Source: Salinimicrobium tongyeongense
GTDB taxonomy: Bacteria; Bacteroidota; Bacteroidia; Flavobacteriales; Flavobacteriaceae
DNA length: 64,000 nt
Direction: 5' to 3'
Assembly: GCF_026109735.1 (NCBI RefSeq)
Contig: NZ_CP069620.1
Coordinates: forward strand, 868,001-932,000
Part shown: in pieces, positions 1 to 8,094 of the stretch
Position numbering within the stretch: position 1 is the stretch's first letter
How the letters are laid out: each line of letters begins with the position of its first letter
Notes under the pieces: model-generated
Database searches by the model: none
What the model saw: only the letters and a program-made list of their open reading frames with translations
What the model was told of the DNA's origin: nothing
Translations under genes and position numbers: made by a program

Positions 1-567
1 TGCGTTACCTGCTATTTTCTCAGCCTCGAAAGAAGCCTTTCCAATACCGGCATGAACAATACCTGTCTTATCTACTTTGAAATCGATCTTACCGGCTTTC
101 ACATCAGATACTGCCTTGGCAACATCCATAGTTACAGTTCCGGTTTTTGGGTTTGGCATTAAGCCTCTTGGCCCAAGGATACGTCCTAAAGGTCCTAATT
201 TACCCATTACGCTGGGCATAGTGATGATCACATCAACATCTGTCCACCCGCCTTTGATCTTATCAAGGTATTCATCTAAACCAACATAATCTGCACCGGC
301 TTCTTTAGCCTCTGCTTCCTTATCTGGAGTAACAAGGGCCAGCACCTTAACATCTTTACCGGTACCGTGAGGTAGAGTAACTACGCCACGCACCATTTGA
401 TTAGCCTTACGCGGATCTACGTTCAAACGAACTGCGATATCCACAGAAGGATCAAAATTCACATTGGTTATGTCTTTTATTAAAGCCGAAGCCTCTGCAA
501 CCGAATAGGTCTTGCCTTTTTCAATCTTAGATTGTGCTTCCTTTTGCTTTTTAGTCAATCTTGCCAT
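1..567 (-). CDS. rplA: 50S ribosomal protein L1 (partial, 3' end outside window)
   Basis: Ribosomal protein L1 forms the L1 stalk of the large subunit near the E site, and in many bacteria represses its own operon. The 189 codons present start MARLTKKQK and carry the family core: the N-terminal Ser/Ala-rich region, [20 protein letters not shown], and [13 protein letters not shown] near residues 140-155. The last 40 or so residues lie beyond the left edge. It follows rplK by 18 nt in the usual secE-nusG-rplK-rplA order, so cotranscription is likely. The call is firm; only the C-terminus is unseen. Confidence 0.97.
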   Translation of the reverse strand, partial: MARLTKKQKEAQSKIEKGKTYSVAEASALIKDITNVNFDPSVDIAVRLNVDPRKANQMVRGVVTLPHGTGKDVKVLALVTPDKEAEAKEAGADYVGLDEYLDKIKGGWTDVDVIITMPSVMGKLGPLGRILGPRGLMPNPKTGTVTMDVAKAVSDVKAGKIDFKVDKTGIVHAGIGKASFEAEKIAGNA

Positions 568-585
568 TTCTAATTTCTTTTTGGA

Positions 586-1023
586 TTAAAAAGGTGCCTG
601 TCCTTTTACAGTAATTCCCATAGATCTTGCTGTTCCAGCTACCATCTTCATTGCAGATTCTATAGTAAATGCATTTAGATCCTGCATTTTATCTTCAGCA
701 ATGGTTCTTACCTGATCCCAAGAAACACTAGCTATTTTCTTACGGTTTGGCTCGCCAGAACCCTTTTTAGCTTTTGCAGCTTCCAAAATCTGAACTGCAG
801 CCGGTGGAGTTTTAATTACAAAGTCAAAAGACTTGTCTTTGTACACTGTAATAACAACAGGCAATATTTTTCCCTGCTTATCCTGGGTTCTTCCGTTAAA
901 TTGCTTACAGAACTCCATGATATTAACTCCGGCAGCACCTAAAGCTGGTCCAACTGGTGGTGATGGGTTAGCAGCACCTCCGCGAACTTGTAACTTAACA
1001 ACCTTACTTACTTCTTTTGCCAT
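586..1023 (-). CDS. rplK: 50S ribosomal protein L11
   Basis: L11 binds the GTPase-associated centre of 23S rRNA with L10/L12 and helps factor binding and stringent-response sensing. At 145 residues it has the expected length. The N-terminal domain carries the proline-rich [25 protein letters not shown] motif region, and the C-terminal RNA-binding domain ends in the usual ARSMGI segment. It lies between nusG (77 nt upstream) and rplA in the canonical order. There is no obvious SD before the ATG, as is usual in Bacteroidota. Confidence 0.98.
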   Translation of the reverse strand: MAKEVSKVVKLQVRGGAANPSPPVGPALGAAGVNIMEFCKQFNGRTQDKQGKILPVVITVYKDKSFDFVIKTPPAAVQILEAAKAKKGSGEPNRKKIASVSWDQVRTIAEDKMQDLNAFTIESAMKMVAGTARSMGITVKGQAPF

Positions 1024-1099
1024 TTTATTAATTTTAAGATGATAGTTTTGTTAGTGGAAGCATACTAAAACTATCCAAAAATATATAGTGTAACAGTTA

Positions 1100-1651
1100 T
1101 TATACTTTTTCTACCTGCATATAGCTAAGCTCAAGCGGAGTCTTTCTACCAAAGATCTTTACCATAACTTCAAGCTTACGCTTCTCTTCATTGATCTTTT
1201 CAACTGTACCATTGAACCCGTTAAAAGGCCCGTCAATTACTTTTATGGTCTCCCCAATAGTAAATGGTATGGCAACATTATCTGCCTTGACAGAAAGTTC
1301 ATCTACCTTACCAAGCATTCTGTTAACTTCAGACTTCCTAAGCGGCACAGGATCCCCTCCTTTAGTTTCACCAAGAAATCCAATAACTCCATTGATAGAT
1401 TTGATGATGTGAGGTATCTCACCACCAATATTAGCAAGAATCATCACATAGCCCGGAAAGTAAACGCGCTCCTTATTCACCTTTTTACCATTCCTTATCT
1501 GAATGACCTTTTCGGTTGGAACAAGAACCTCTTCAATAAAATCTTCAAGGCCTTCATGAGCGATTTCCCGCTCAATATATTCTTTAACTTTATTTTCCTG
1601 TCCGCTTACGGCACGAACTACATACCATTTTTTGTCTTTCACCTCTGCCAT
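1100..1651 (-). CDS. nusG: Transcription termination/antitermination protein NusG
   Basis: NusG binds RNA polymerase and couples it to Rho or to the ribosome. The NGN domain starts with KWYVVRAVSGQENKVKEYIE. The C-terminal KOW domain is seen as FTIGETIKVIDGPFNGFNGTVEKIN (about residues 128-152). Its 183 residues match the family. It sits 11 nt downstream of secE and upstream of rplK, the classic gene order. No insertion or truncation is visible. Confidence 0.98.
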   Translation of the reverse strand: MAEVKDKKWYVVRAVSGQENKVKEYIEREIAHEGLEDFIEEVLVPTEKVIQIRNGKKVNKERVYFPGYVMILANIGGEIPHIIKSINGVIGFLGETKGGDPVPLRKSEVNRMLGKVDELSVKADNVAIPFTIGETIKVIDGPFNGFNGTVEKINEEKRKLEVMVKIFGRKTPLELSYMQVEKV

Positions 1652-1662
1652 AGCAATATTAT

Positions 1663-1860
1663 TTACGATTTAATCCACTCAAAATATTGCTCTATCGCCC
1701 CACTAAAAACAGTATCTACACCCCAGATCAACAATGCAAACACTATTGAGAACACAACCACAACTACAGTCAGTTTTTGAGCTTCAGCCCAGCTTGGCCA
1801 TGTTACGTGGTTCTTCAATTCATTATAGGACTCCGAAATGTAATTTGATATTCCTGCCAT
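1663..1860 (-). CDS. secE: Preprotein translocase subunit SecE
   Basis: SecE is the small essential clamp of the SecYEG channel. This 65-residue protein is the short single-helix form. An amphipathic stretch contains the conserved NHVTWPSWAEAQKLT segment (about residues 17-31), followed by one membrane helix (VVVVVFSIVFALLIWGVDTVF). It lies between tRNA-Trp and nusG, as in most bacteria. Confidence 0.96.
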   Translation of the reverse strand: MAGISNYISESYNELKNHVTWPSWAEAQKLTVVVVVFSIVFALLIWGVDTVFSGAIEQYFEWIKS

Positions 1861-1997
1861 GGTATTAATTTTTTCAGCTTAATAAGTCATTAAGCACCGG
1901 CCCCTCTGCAATATCACCTCCTGTTTTGGAAAGAATTTGGTGGCCATGTGGTTGATCACTATTATTAAAAAGAGGTTTATATCGACCACTCTTTATG

Positions 1998-2070
1998 CAC
2001 GGGTTGAGAGACTCGAACTCCCGACACCTGGTTTTGGAGACCAGTGCTCTACCAACTGAGCTAAACCCGT
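1998..2070 (-). tRNA. tRNA-Trp (CCA anticodon)
   Basis: The minus strand folds into a 73-nt cloverleaf. The acceptor ACGGGTT pairs with AACCCGT, the discriminator is G, the D-loop contains AGCTCAGTTGGTAGAGC, the anticodon loop CTCCAAA gives CCA, and the T-loop is GTTCGAGTC. No 3' CCA is encoded. It lies between tuf and secE, the standard place for tRNA-Trp. Confidence 0.97.
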
Positions 2071-2127
2071 AAATATAAGTCAAGGTATTCACCGGGGTGA
2101 ATACCTCAACTTTTATACTAAACTATA

Positions 2128-3315
2128 TTAGTCTAAAATTTCAGTAACCTGACCAGCACCTACAGTTCTACCACCTTCACGGATAGCGAAACGCAGACCA
2201 ACGTTCATTGCAATTGGCTGGATAAGATCTACAGTAATTGTAAGGTTATCACCTGGCATTACCATTTCAACGCCTTCAGGAAGGTTAATTGTTCCTGTTA
2301 CGTCAGTTGTACGTACGTAGAACTGAGGACGGTAGTTGTTGTGGAATGGAGTGTGACGTCCACCTTCTTCTTTCTTAAGGATATAAACCTCAGCTTTGAA
2401 TTTAGCGTGTGGAGTTACAGATCCTGGCTTAGTAATTACCATACCACGAGAGATCTGGCTCTTTTCAATACCTCTAAGAAGAAGACCAACGTTATCACCA
2501 GCCTCACCCCTATCTAGGATCTTACGGAACATCTCAACCCCTGTAATTGTAGAAGTAAGTTTTCCAGCTCCCATACCAATGATCTCAACTGGATCACCAG
2601 TGTTAGCAACACCAGTTTCGATACGACCTGTAGCAACAGTTCCACGACCAGTAATAGAGAATACATCTTCGATAGGCATTAGGAATGGCTTATCAACATC
2701 ACGCTCTGGCAATTCGATCCAGGTATCAACAGCCTCCATCAACTGAAGCACAGTATCAACCCACTGCTGCTCACCCTGAAGTGCTCCAAGAGCAGATCCA
2801 GAAATAACAGGACCATTATCTCCATCATATTCGTAGAAAGAAAGAAGATCTCTAACTTCCATCTCAACTAGCTCAAGCAGCTCCTCATCATCAACAAGGT
2901 CAACTTTGTTTAAGAACACAACAATTCTTGGAATACCTACCTGGCGACCAAGAAGGATGTGCTCACGAGTTTGTGGCATAGGACCATCTGTAGCTGCAAC
3001 CACAAGGATCGCACCGTCCATTTGAGCAGCACCAGTTACCATGTTCTTTACGTAATCGGCGTGACCAGGACAGTCAACGTGAGCGTAGTGACGCTTTTCA
3101 GTTGAATATTCAACGTGCGAAGAGTTAATAGTAATACCTCTTTCTTTTTCTTCCGGTGCGTTATCAATTTGATCAAAAGATCTAGCTTCTGAATAACCGG
3201 CATCAGCCATTACCTTAGTAATCGCTGCTGTTAAAGTTGTTTTTCCGTGATCTACGTGCCCAATTGTACCTATGTTAAGGTGCGGCTTGGACCGATCGTA
3301 AGTTTCCTTTGCCAT
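2128..3315 (-). CDS. tuf: Translation elongation factor Tu
   Basis: EF-Tu delivers aminoacyl-tRNA to the ribosome using GTP. It is 395 residues with all G motifs: G1 GHVDHGKT (about residues 19-26), the switch I region ending RGITI, G3 DCPGHADY, G4 NKVD and G5 SGSALG. Domains 2 and 3 follow with the usual [11 protein letters not shown] and [12 protein letters not shown] segments. It is flanked by tRNA-Thr and tRNA-Trp, so it is probably transcribed with the upstream tRNA cluster. Confidence 0.99.
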   Translation of the reverse strand: MAKETYDRSKPHLNIGTIGHVDHGKTTLTAAITKVMADAGYSEARSFDQIDNAPEEKERGITINSSHVEYSTEKRHYAHVDCPGHADYVKNMVTGAAQMDGAILVVAATDGPMPQTREHILLGRQVGIPRIVVFLNKVDLVDDEELLELVEMEVRDLLSFYEYDGDNGPVISGSALGALQGEQQWVDTVLQLMEAVDTWIELPERDVDKPFLMPIEDVFSITGRGTVATGRIETGVANTGDPVEIIGMGAGKLTSTITGVEMFRKILDRGEAGDNVGLLLRGIEKSQISRGMVITKPGSVTPHAKFKAEVYILKKEEGGRHTPFHNNYRPQFYVRTTDVTGTINLPEGVEMVMPGDNLTITVDLIQPIAMNVGLRFAIREGGRTVGAGQVTEILD

Positions 3316-3373
3316 AATTAATACTTATTTAATCTTAGTTATATATTAGTGTTCAATTTTACACAAACCTCAG

Positions 3374-3445
3374 AGCCAACGACGGGAATTGAACCCGTGA
3401 CCTCTTCCTTACCAAGGAAACGCTCTACCCCTGAGCTACGTCGGC
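3374..3445 (-). tRNA. tRNA-Thr (GGT anticodon)
   Basis: A 72-nt cloverleaf on the minus strand. The acceptor GCCGACG pairs with CGTTGGC (one G-U pair), the discriminator is U, the anticodon loop TTGGTAA reads GGT, and the T-loop is GTTCAATTC. It is the last tRNA before tuf. Confidence 0.97.
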
Positions 3446-3731
3446 AAAAAAGCCCCCACCAAGCTACTTCTGGGGAGACGATTATAAGATTCAAAAATTC
3501 AGACCCAACTTCCAATTAACAGGAAAACACGCCCGCAGCGTGAGAACCCTTATTAAAAGAAGAGCCATCCTTCTTAGGTTCCCGGGTATTTAAGCCAAAA
3601 CCTTAAACCCGAAAAAATTCATGCGGAGATATTTTTTAGCTGAAAAAAAATTCTTTTCAACCACTAAAAACCTCCTCATCTTCCTCAACACAAGCTTCTT
3701 TTCAGGGAAACCAATTTTTGGAAAGATTCAG

Positions 3732-3804
3732 AGCGGGAGACCGGGTTCGAACCGGCGACATTCAGCTTGGAAGGCTGACGCTCTACCAACTGAGCTACTC
3801 CCGC
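3732..3804 (-). tRNA. tRNA-Gly (TCC anticodon)
   Basis: A 73-nt cloverleaf on the minus strand. The acceptor GCGGGAG pairs with CTCCCGC, the anticodon stem TCAGC/GCTGA encloses CTTCCAA (anticodon TCC), and the T-loop is GTTCGAACC. It belongs to the Thr-Tyr-Gly-Thr-tuf cluster. Confidence 0.97.
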
Positions 3805-3809
3805 AATTC

Positions 3810-3876
3810 TCAAATCCCAAGCCTCAAGCACCAAATCCCAATTTGGTATCTGGAATTTGTTATTTGGAATTTAAAT
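3810..3876. repeat. Low-complexity flavobacterial intergenic repeat
   Basis: The spacer between tRNA-Gly and tRNA-Tyr holds words such as AAGCACCAAATCCCAATTTGG and TTTGGAATTT that form a loose inverted repeat. Similar wording (CCAAGCACCAAAATCC) recurs at 5899-5975, suggesting a degenerate dispersed repeat family. No coding content is seen. Confidence 0.4.
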
Positions 3877-3880
3877 TTTG

Positions 3881-3963
3881 TGGGGAGAGCAGGATTCGAA
3901 CCTGCGAAGTTAAAAAACAACAGATTTACAGTCTGTCCTCGTTGGCCGCTTGAGTATCTCCCC
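3881..3963 (-). tRNA. tRNA-Tyr (GTA anticodon)
   Basis: An 83-nt class II tRNA with a long variable arm, on the minus strand. The acceptor GGGGAGA pairs with TCTCCCC, the discriminator is A, the anticodon stem CAGAC/(G)TCTG-type encloses TGTAAAT (GTA), and the T-loop is GTTCGAATC. Confidence 0.96.
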
Positions 3964-4112
3964 AATTAATTCTTTCAGTATTTCAGAGAACCATCGCTTT
4001 GGAATGGCTTATTTTTTGAAGCCGCAAATTAATAGAAAATTAATTTAGCAACCAAAGCTTTTTTTCAAAATTTCAAGAACTTTAAAAACCAAATTGAATT
4101 TGATTTTTTAAG

Positions 4113-4186
4113 AGCCGATGGAGGGACTCGAACCCACGACCTGCTGATTACAAATCAGCTGCTCTAGCCAGCTGAGCTACATCGGC
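4113..4186 (-). tRNA. tRNA-Thr (TGT anticodon)
   Basis: A 74-nt cloverleaf on the minus strand. The acceptor GCCGATG pairs with CATCGGC, the discriminator is U, the anticodon stem GCTGA/TCAGC encloses TTTGTAA (TGT), and the T-loop is GTTCGAGTC. It is the first gene of the tRNA-tuf transcript. Confidence 0.97.
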
Positions 4187-4204
4187 AAAACTCTTTCTTT
4201 TTCA

Positions 4205-4233
4205 CAAAAAAAGTCCGCTATTTCTAACGGACT
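4205..4233 (-). terminator. Intrinsic terminator after hpf
   Basis: Read on the minus strand, AGTCCG pairs with CGGACT around a 10-nt loop and is followed by a run of seven or more T. It closes the rpsU-xerC-hpf unit. The tRNA operon promoter next to it appears to start within the left arm (see the promoter at 4235). Confidence 0.75.
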
Positions 4234-4234
4234 G

Positions 4235-4263
4235 CAAATGTATAAATTAATATTTGTTCTCAA
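4235..4263 (-). promoter_or_regulatory. Putative promoter of the tRNA-tuf operon
   Basis: The minus strand carries TTG (4263-4261), an 18-nt spacer, and TACATTTG (4242-4235). This fits the Bacteroidota consensus TTG - N17-23 - TAnnTTTG. The predicted start falls in the left arm of the hpf terminator, so new transcripts should not form that hairpin. This is inferred from the motif only. Confidence 0.5.
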
Positions 4264-4283
4264 AACATTTGATGAAAAATATT

Positions 4284-4589
4284 TTAAGCTACCTGCACAT
4301 TAAATTTGCGCTTGCGTTTTTGAAGCTGCCTCTCCAGCGAACTAACACATTCATCTACACCCACTTCAAATCTCCTGCCCCTCTTTTTACAAATTATTTC
4401 ATCACCCGGAATACTGAGTAAAATTTCTGAAATTTTATTTTCCTTATCACTTGCTTTCTCCACTTTGAGGTACACATCGGCATAAATAACATTGTCGAAA
4501 TGGTTCTCCAGCTTGTCCAGCTTTTTCTGAATAAGGTTAACCAGTTTTTGATCGGCGTGGAAGTTCACGGATTGCACATTGACTTTCAT
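4284..4589 (-). CDS. hpf: Ribosome hibernation promoting factor, short form
   Basis: HPF/RaiA-type proteins bind the 30S decoding centre when growth slows and promote inactive ribosome dimers. The protein is 101 residues, the short form without the C-terminal dimerisation domain. It shows the beta-alpha-beta start KVNVQSVNFHADQKLVNLIQKKLDKLENHFDNV and the basic motif KKRGRRFEVGVDECVSSLERQLQKRKRK that contacts 16S rRNA. It lies 29 nt downstream of xerC and ends at a terminator, so it is probably cotranscribed with xerC. Confidence 0.9.
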   Translation of the reverse strand: MKVNVQSVNFHADQKLVNLIQKKLDKLENHFDNVIYADVYLKVEKASDKENKISEILLSIPGDEIICKKRGRRFEVGVDECVSSLERQLQKRKRKFNVQVA

Positions 4590-4618
4590 AAAAATTGAAG
4601 TTTTTAATTAGACAAATT

Positions 4619-5524
4619 CTATAATCCCTTCTTCTTGTTCCTTGGATGCGCATTGCGGTAGACCTTATTAAGCTCAGCCATGCTGTTGTGAGTATAAACC
4701 TGGGTGGCAGCAAGGCTGGAATGACCCAAAAGTTCTTTTACAGCATTTAAATGAGCACCCTGGTTCAATAAGTGAGTGGCAAAGGAGTGCCGCAGGATAT
4801 GCGGGCTCTTCTTTAACTTACTCGAGATACCCCTAAAGTAATTATTTATTGTGCGGTAAACAAGCGAATCATAGGTTTTAACGCCTGCTGCTGTCAAAAA
4901 TAAATACCCTTCAGAAATGCCATTTTCAACATCCTTCCTCTCTTTGAGATATAGCTTTAGTGTAGTCACAAGCCCGGGCAAAAGAGGCACAACCCGTTCT
5001 TTATCCCCCTTCCCTTTCACCTTCAGCAGGCCCGAAGTCAAATCAAGATCTTTCAGTTTAATTCCTATAAGCTCACTCCGCCTTATTCCCGTAGAATAAA
5101 AAAGCTCCACCATCAGTTTATTGCGGATTTGCTCAAAACCTTCGGCCTGCACCTGCCCCAGCGCCTTATCTATCTCGCTTTCAGAAAATGGCACCTGCAG
5201 CTTACGCGAAGTTTTTAAGGCCCTGTGTTTCGCCAAAGGCGAGACCTCCAGCTGCTTTGTCTTCAGAAGAAATCTATAAAAAGCCTTTAAAGAAGACACC
5301 TTACGGTTAATGCTGTTATTTGAAAGCCCCTGCTCTACCAGCTGCACAACCCAGCTGCGCACCTGGGAGTAACTTACCTGCTTAAGATCCTCCTGCCCAT
5401 AAGTGGCCGCAATAAAATCGGCAAAAGATAGCAGATCGGCCCTGTAGGCCGTGATCGTATGAGCCGAATTCTTTTTCTCCAGCTCCAGGTAATCAAAAAA
5501 GGAAGTGTACAAATTTTGAGGCAT
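4619..5524 (-). CDS. xerC: Tyrosine recombinase XerC-type
   Basis: XerC/XerD recombinases resolve chromosome dimers at dif. The N-terminal SAM-like domain (LELEKKNSAHTITAYRADLLSFADF) binds DNA. The catalytic domain holds R in STGIRRSELIGI, K in KVKGKGDKERVVPL, HILRHSFATH, LLGHSSLAATQVYTH and the Tyr nucleophile in that last motif. I start at the ATG for MPQNL (5524), because the next upstream Met lies inside the rpsU terminator hairpin. The rpsU-xerC-hpf order points to a housekeeping Xer rather than a mobile integrase. Confidence 0.9.
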   Translation of the reverse strand: MPQNLYTSFFDYLELEKKNSAHTITAYRADLLSFADFIAATYGQEDLKQVSYSQVRSWVVQLVEQGLSNNSINRKVSSLKAFYRFLLKTKQLEVSPLAKHRALKTSRKLQVPFSESEIDKALGQVQAEGFEQIRNKLMVELFYSTGIRRSELIGIKLKDLDLTSGLLKVKGKGDKERVVPLLPGLVTTLKLYLKERKDVENGISEGYLFLTAAGVKTYDSLVYRTINNYFRGISSKLKKSPHILRHSFATHLLNQGAHLNAVKELLGHSSLAATQVYTHNSMAELNKVYRNAHPRNKKKGL

Positions 5525-5572
5525 AAAAAAACTGTTGACAAACAAAGTTATTAAACTTTATTTACCAACAGT
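5525..5572 (-). terminator. Terminator or attenuator between rpsU and xerC
   Basis: On the minus strand ACTGTTG pairs with CAACAGT, with a nested AAAGTT/AACTTT stem inside, and a six-T run directly touches the xerC ATG. It could end rpsU transcripts or limit read-through into xerC. Confidence 0.6.
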
Positions 5573-5612
5573 TAATATTATATACCCAAGAACTCAGGCC
5601 TTGGAATTGATA

Positions 5613-5807
5613 CTAGATCTCTTCCTGATCTCTTAGATGCTGAATGTAAGCAGCTTTTTGGATTTGAGCCCTACGTTCTACTGACGGTTTTGTGAATGCC
5701 TGACGATCTCTTAACTGACGCATAGTTCCTGTGCGATCAAATTTACGCTTGAAACGCTTCAGCGCTCTATCAATATTCTCTCCGTCTTTAACTGGTATAA
5801 TTAACAT
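5613..5807 (-). CDS. rpsU: 30S ribosomal protein S21
   Basis: bS21 is the last protein to join the 30S platform, next to the 16S 3' tail. The 64-residue protein starts MLIIPVKDGENIDRALKRFKRKFD and has the basic C-terminal part with LRDRQAFTKPSVERR. It is preceded by an exceptionally long Shine-Dalgarno (separate entry). In Flavobacterium, bS21 is known to help sequester the anti-SD, and rpsU keeps a strong SD for autocontrol. That this gene behaves the same way is inference from the sequence. Confidence 0.97.
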   Translation of the reverse strand: MLIIPVKDGENIDRALKRFKRKFDRTGTMRQLRDRQAFTKPSVERRAQIQKAAYIQHLRDQEEI

Positions 5808-5811
5808 AGTG

Positions 5812-5824
5812 TCACCTCCTTTCT
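5812..5824 (-). promoter_or_regulatory. 13-nt Shine-Dalgarno of rpsU
   Basis: The minus strand reads AGAAAGGAGGTGA, then CACT, then the rpsU ATG at 5807. These 13 nt complement the usual Bacteroidota 16S 3' tail (TCACCTCCTTTCT) without mismatch, and GGAGG to ATG is 7 nt. No other start in the window has anything comparable. Confidence 0.9.
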
Positions 5825-5845
5825 TTAAAAATTATTTTCGAGCTG

Positions 5846-5875
5846 CAAAGATAATCGTTAATTACAAACTCACAA
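5846..5875 (-). promoter_or_regulatory. Putative rpsU promoter
   Basis: On the minus strand TTG (5875-5873), a 19-nt spacer, and TATCTTTG (5853-5846) match the Bacteroidota -33/-7 consensus. The transcript would start about 30 nt before the rpsU ATG, leaving a short leader made mostly of the SD. Confidence 0.6.
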
Positions 5876-5898
5876 TTTAAATTTGTTTTTATTTCTTA

Positions 5899-5974
5899 AA
5901 AATTCCAAGCACCAAAATCCAAATTCCAAGCATCAAATTTCCAAAACCTTGAACCTGGATCCTTGAACCTTGAA
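5899..5974. repeat. Low-complexity intergenic repeat
   Basis: Tandem-like words CCAAGCACCAAAATCC, CCAAGCATCAAATTTCC and CCTTGAACCTTGAAC fill the space between rpsU and the acyl-CoA dehydrogenase. Similar wording occurs at 3810-3876, 16990-17150 and 28149-28180. It is non-coding. Confidence 0.45.
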
Positions 5975-7144
5975 CTATTTGGCTGCCGGCTTGTATTCCT
6001 TCCCGTCTATCACCATTTTAGCGATGATCTCACGAAGAATTTCTGAAGTCCCGCCTCCAATAGGCCCCAGCCTGCTGTCGCGCAACAATCGCGCTAATGG
6101 ATAATCTTCCATGTACCCGTAACCGCCAAGAAACTGCAAACATTTATAGATCACCTCATCGGCGATTTTTGTAGAGAGCAGTTTAGACATACTGGCTTCT
6201 TTCACCACATAAACTCCCCGTTCCATCCTCTCGGCGATAGAATAATTGAATTCCTTTGCCATCTCCACCTCGCTGGTCATATCGGCGTAGCTGTGGCGTA
6301 AAGCCTGAAACTGGTCTATGGTCCTCCCAAAAGCTTCCCTCTCTTTCATATACTGCAAAGTGTAGCTCAAAGCATATTCTGCACGGGCGTGGGCATTAAT
6401 TCCCATTATAAGCCTTTCAAAAGCAAAGTGCTGCATGATGTAAGGAAAGCCCTTACCTTCTTCCCCCATAAGGTTTGAAGCCGGCACCTCTACATTATCA
6501 AAAGCAATTTCGGCAGTATCTGATGCCCTCCAGCCAAGTTTATTGAGTTTGGTAGCCGAAATTCCCGGCGTGTCCCTATCTATCACAAAAATACTCATGC
6601 CCTTTCCCTTTAGCTCGGGCGCAGTCTTTGCAGCCACAACCAGGTAATCTGAATACACCCCGTTTGTGATGAAGGTCTTGGAACCGTTAATAATATAATG
6701 ATCGCCTTTTTTCACGGCAGTTGTCCTCATTCCTGCAACATCACTGCCGCCTGAAGGTTCACTAATGCACAAACAGCCAATTTTTTCACCGCTAATACTC
6801 GGGGCAAGGTATTTTTGTTTAATGTGGTGATCTCCTTCCTTGGCCAGGTGGGTCATTGCGAGGTATGCATGGGCCCACATCGCCGCTGCAAACCCTCCAC
6901 TATTGATCTTCTGCAGCTCTTCAAGAAAAATCACTGAATAGAAGATATCCAGGTTCAATCCTCCGTAATCTTCGGAATAATTGAGTCCAAAATAGCCCAT
7001 TTCTCCAAATTTCTCCCAGATAAAACGCTCTATAGTTCCGGTTTCTTCCCACTTTTCAATATGCGGCACCACCTCTTTTTGTAAGAATTCCTGAAAGCTC
7101 TTGCGGAATAATTCGTGTTCTTCTGTAAAATATCTGCTGTTCAT
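5975..7144 (-). CDS. Acyl-CoA dehydrogenase family protein
   Basis: A flavoenzyme that oxidises acyl-CoA to trans-2-enoyl-CoA in beta-oxidation. The 389 residues cover the N-terminal helical domain, the middle beta domain (CLCISEPSGGSDVAGMRT, FITNG) and the C-terminal helices with FLGGYGYMEDYPL and GGGTSEI. The usual Glu of the final YEGT motif is Gly here. The catalytic base is instead likely the Glu in FAFERLIMG (about residue 243), the position used by long-chain and isovaleryl-type enzymes. The substrate cannot be fixed from sequence. It stands alone on the minus strand, with repeats downstream. Confidence 0.9.
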   Translation of the reverse strand: MNSRYFTEEHELFRKSFQEFLQKEVVPHIEKWEETGTIERFIWEKFGEMGYFGLNYSEDYGGLNLDIFYSVIFLEELQKINSGGFAAAMWAHAYLAMTHLAKEGDHHIKQKYLAPSISGEKIGCLCISEPSGGSDVAGMRTTAVKKGDHYIINGSKTFITNGVYSDYLVVAAKTAPELKGKGMSIFVIDRDTPGISATKLNKLGWRASDTAEIAFDNVEVPASNLMGEEGKGFPYIMQHFAFERLIMGINAHARAEYALSYTLQYMKEREAFGRTIDQFQALRHSYADMTSEVEMAKEFNYSIAERMERGVYVVKEASMSKLLSTKIADEVIYKCLQFLGGYGYMEDYPLARLLRDSRLGPIGGGTSEILREIIAKMVIDGKEYKPAAK

Positions 7145-7201
7145 AAAAGTTTGTTTCTGAATGTTTTTTAACCTGAAAATCTAATTGGAGATGCGAAAAA
7201 C

Positions 7202-8080
7202 TCAGTTTTTCGGGTCGGTGCTCAAATATAGGGCAATTCTGTCTAATTTTTCCACGGGAAAATTCCTAATCTGCCCAAGTTCTTCGAGATTTTTCACCTG
7301 GCCTGCCTCTTCCCTGTACCTAATTATTGCCCGCGCCTGCTCATAGTTAAAGTAAGGGATCCTGGTGAGCTGCATCAGGCTTACTTCATTAACATCAAAG
7401 CGCGCTTCTGCCCTTTTTGGCACCTCAAAACTGCGCAGCAGCCTTTTCACCACTTCTGGAGATAAACCGTAGACATCATTAAGCTGCACCTCACCTCTAA
7501 AGCCGCCAAGCGAATTACGGTACTTCACAATTCGGGCAGAAAGTCTTTCCCCAATGCCGTTCACCCGCTGCAGGTCTTCGGCTGTGGCAGTATTGAGATC
7601 AGCTTTGGGAAGAGGTGTCAAAAATGCCTTTTTTGACAACCTGTTTTCTTCGGAAGTATTTCTGCGGAAATCGGGAAACTGAAAAGAAGGCGCCAGTACC
7701 TTCAGCAAAGAATCTGAAACCCCCGTCACAGCCTGAAAATCTTCAGCTGAATTGATCCACAAATCACGCTCCCGATAATCATGAAGCCGGTCTATCTGCA
7801 CTACCGAAAGCCCCAGCAGATAGCCCTTATAATCTGAAATAAAATTCGGGTTAAATGGCGCCACAGCATCAAGATCTCTTTCGGCCTTTATTTGTTTTAA
7901 TGAATCTATGGAGCGCTGCATTTCAGCGGCGATGCGCTCCACTTCGGGATCTGGCACTTCTTCCGAAGAAAAGGGAAAAAAGAAATAAACCGCCTGGAGA
8001 ATGATGATGATCCCTACCAAAACAAAAATCCCATTTTGCTGACTTCTGGTGAAAACAAAATGGGATTTCCAGTTTTTCAT
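7202..8080 (-). CDS. Membrane-anchored helix-hairpin-helix protein (ComEA-like)
   Basis: A 292-residue protein with a basic start, one membrane helix (about residues 17-38), then a periplasmic part with three ComEA/HhH-type repeats. The clearest are LNTATAEDLQRVNGIGERLSARIVKYR and VSLMQLTRIPYFNYEQARAIIRYRE, with an earlier weaker copy near YLLGLSVVQIDRL. Such domains bind DNA non-specifically; ComEA captures DNA during natural uptake. Many Bacteroidota carry this longer triple-HhH form of unproved role. It sits 14 nt upstream of nothing coding on its own strand except the downstream dehydrogenase. Confidence 0.75.
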   Translation of the reverse strand: MKNWKSHFVFTRSQQNGIFVLVGIIIILQAVYFFFPFSSEEVPDPEVERIAAEMQRSIDSLKQIKAERDLDAVAPFNPNFISDYKGYLLGLSVVQIDRLHDYRERDLWINSAEDFQAVTGVSDSLLKVLAPSFQFPDFRRNTSEENRLSKKAFLTPLPKADLNTATAEDLQRVNGIGERLSARIVKYRNSLGGFRGEVQLNDVYGLSPEVVKRLLRSFEVPKRAEARFDVNEVSLMQLTRIPYFNYEQARAIIRYREEAGQVKNLEELGQIRNFPVEKLDRIALYLSTDPKN

Positions 8081-8094
8081 ATGTAAATAGGAAC

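Noticed and set aside
1874-2092. 72-codon minus-strand open frame
   Set aside because: It runs over tRNA-Trp in a non-coding frame.
3621-3969. Open frames of 83-110 codons on the plus strand
   Set aside because: They cross tRNA-Gly and tRNA-Tyr on the opposite strand and carry no family signature.
5975-7144. Inactive acyl-CoA dehydrogenase because YEGT Glu is Gly
   Set aside because: The alternative Glu used by long-chain and isovaleryl types is present in FAFERL, so activity is plausible.
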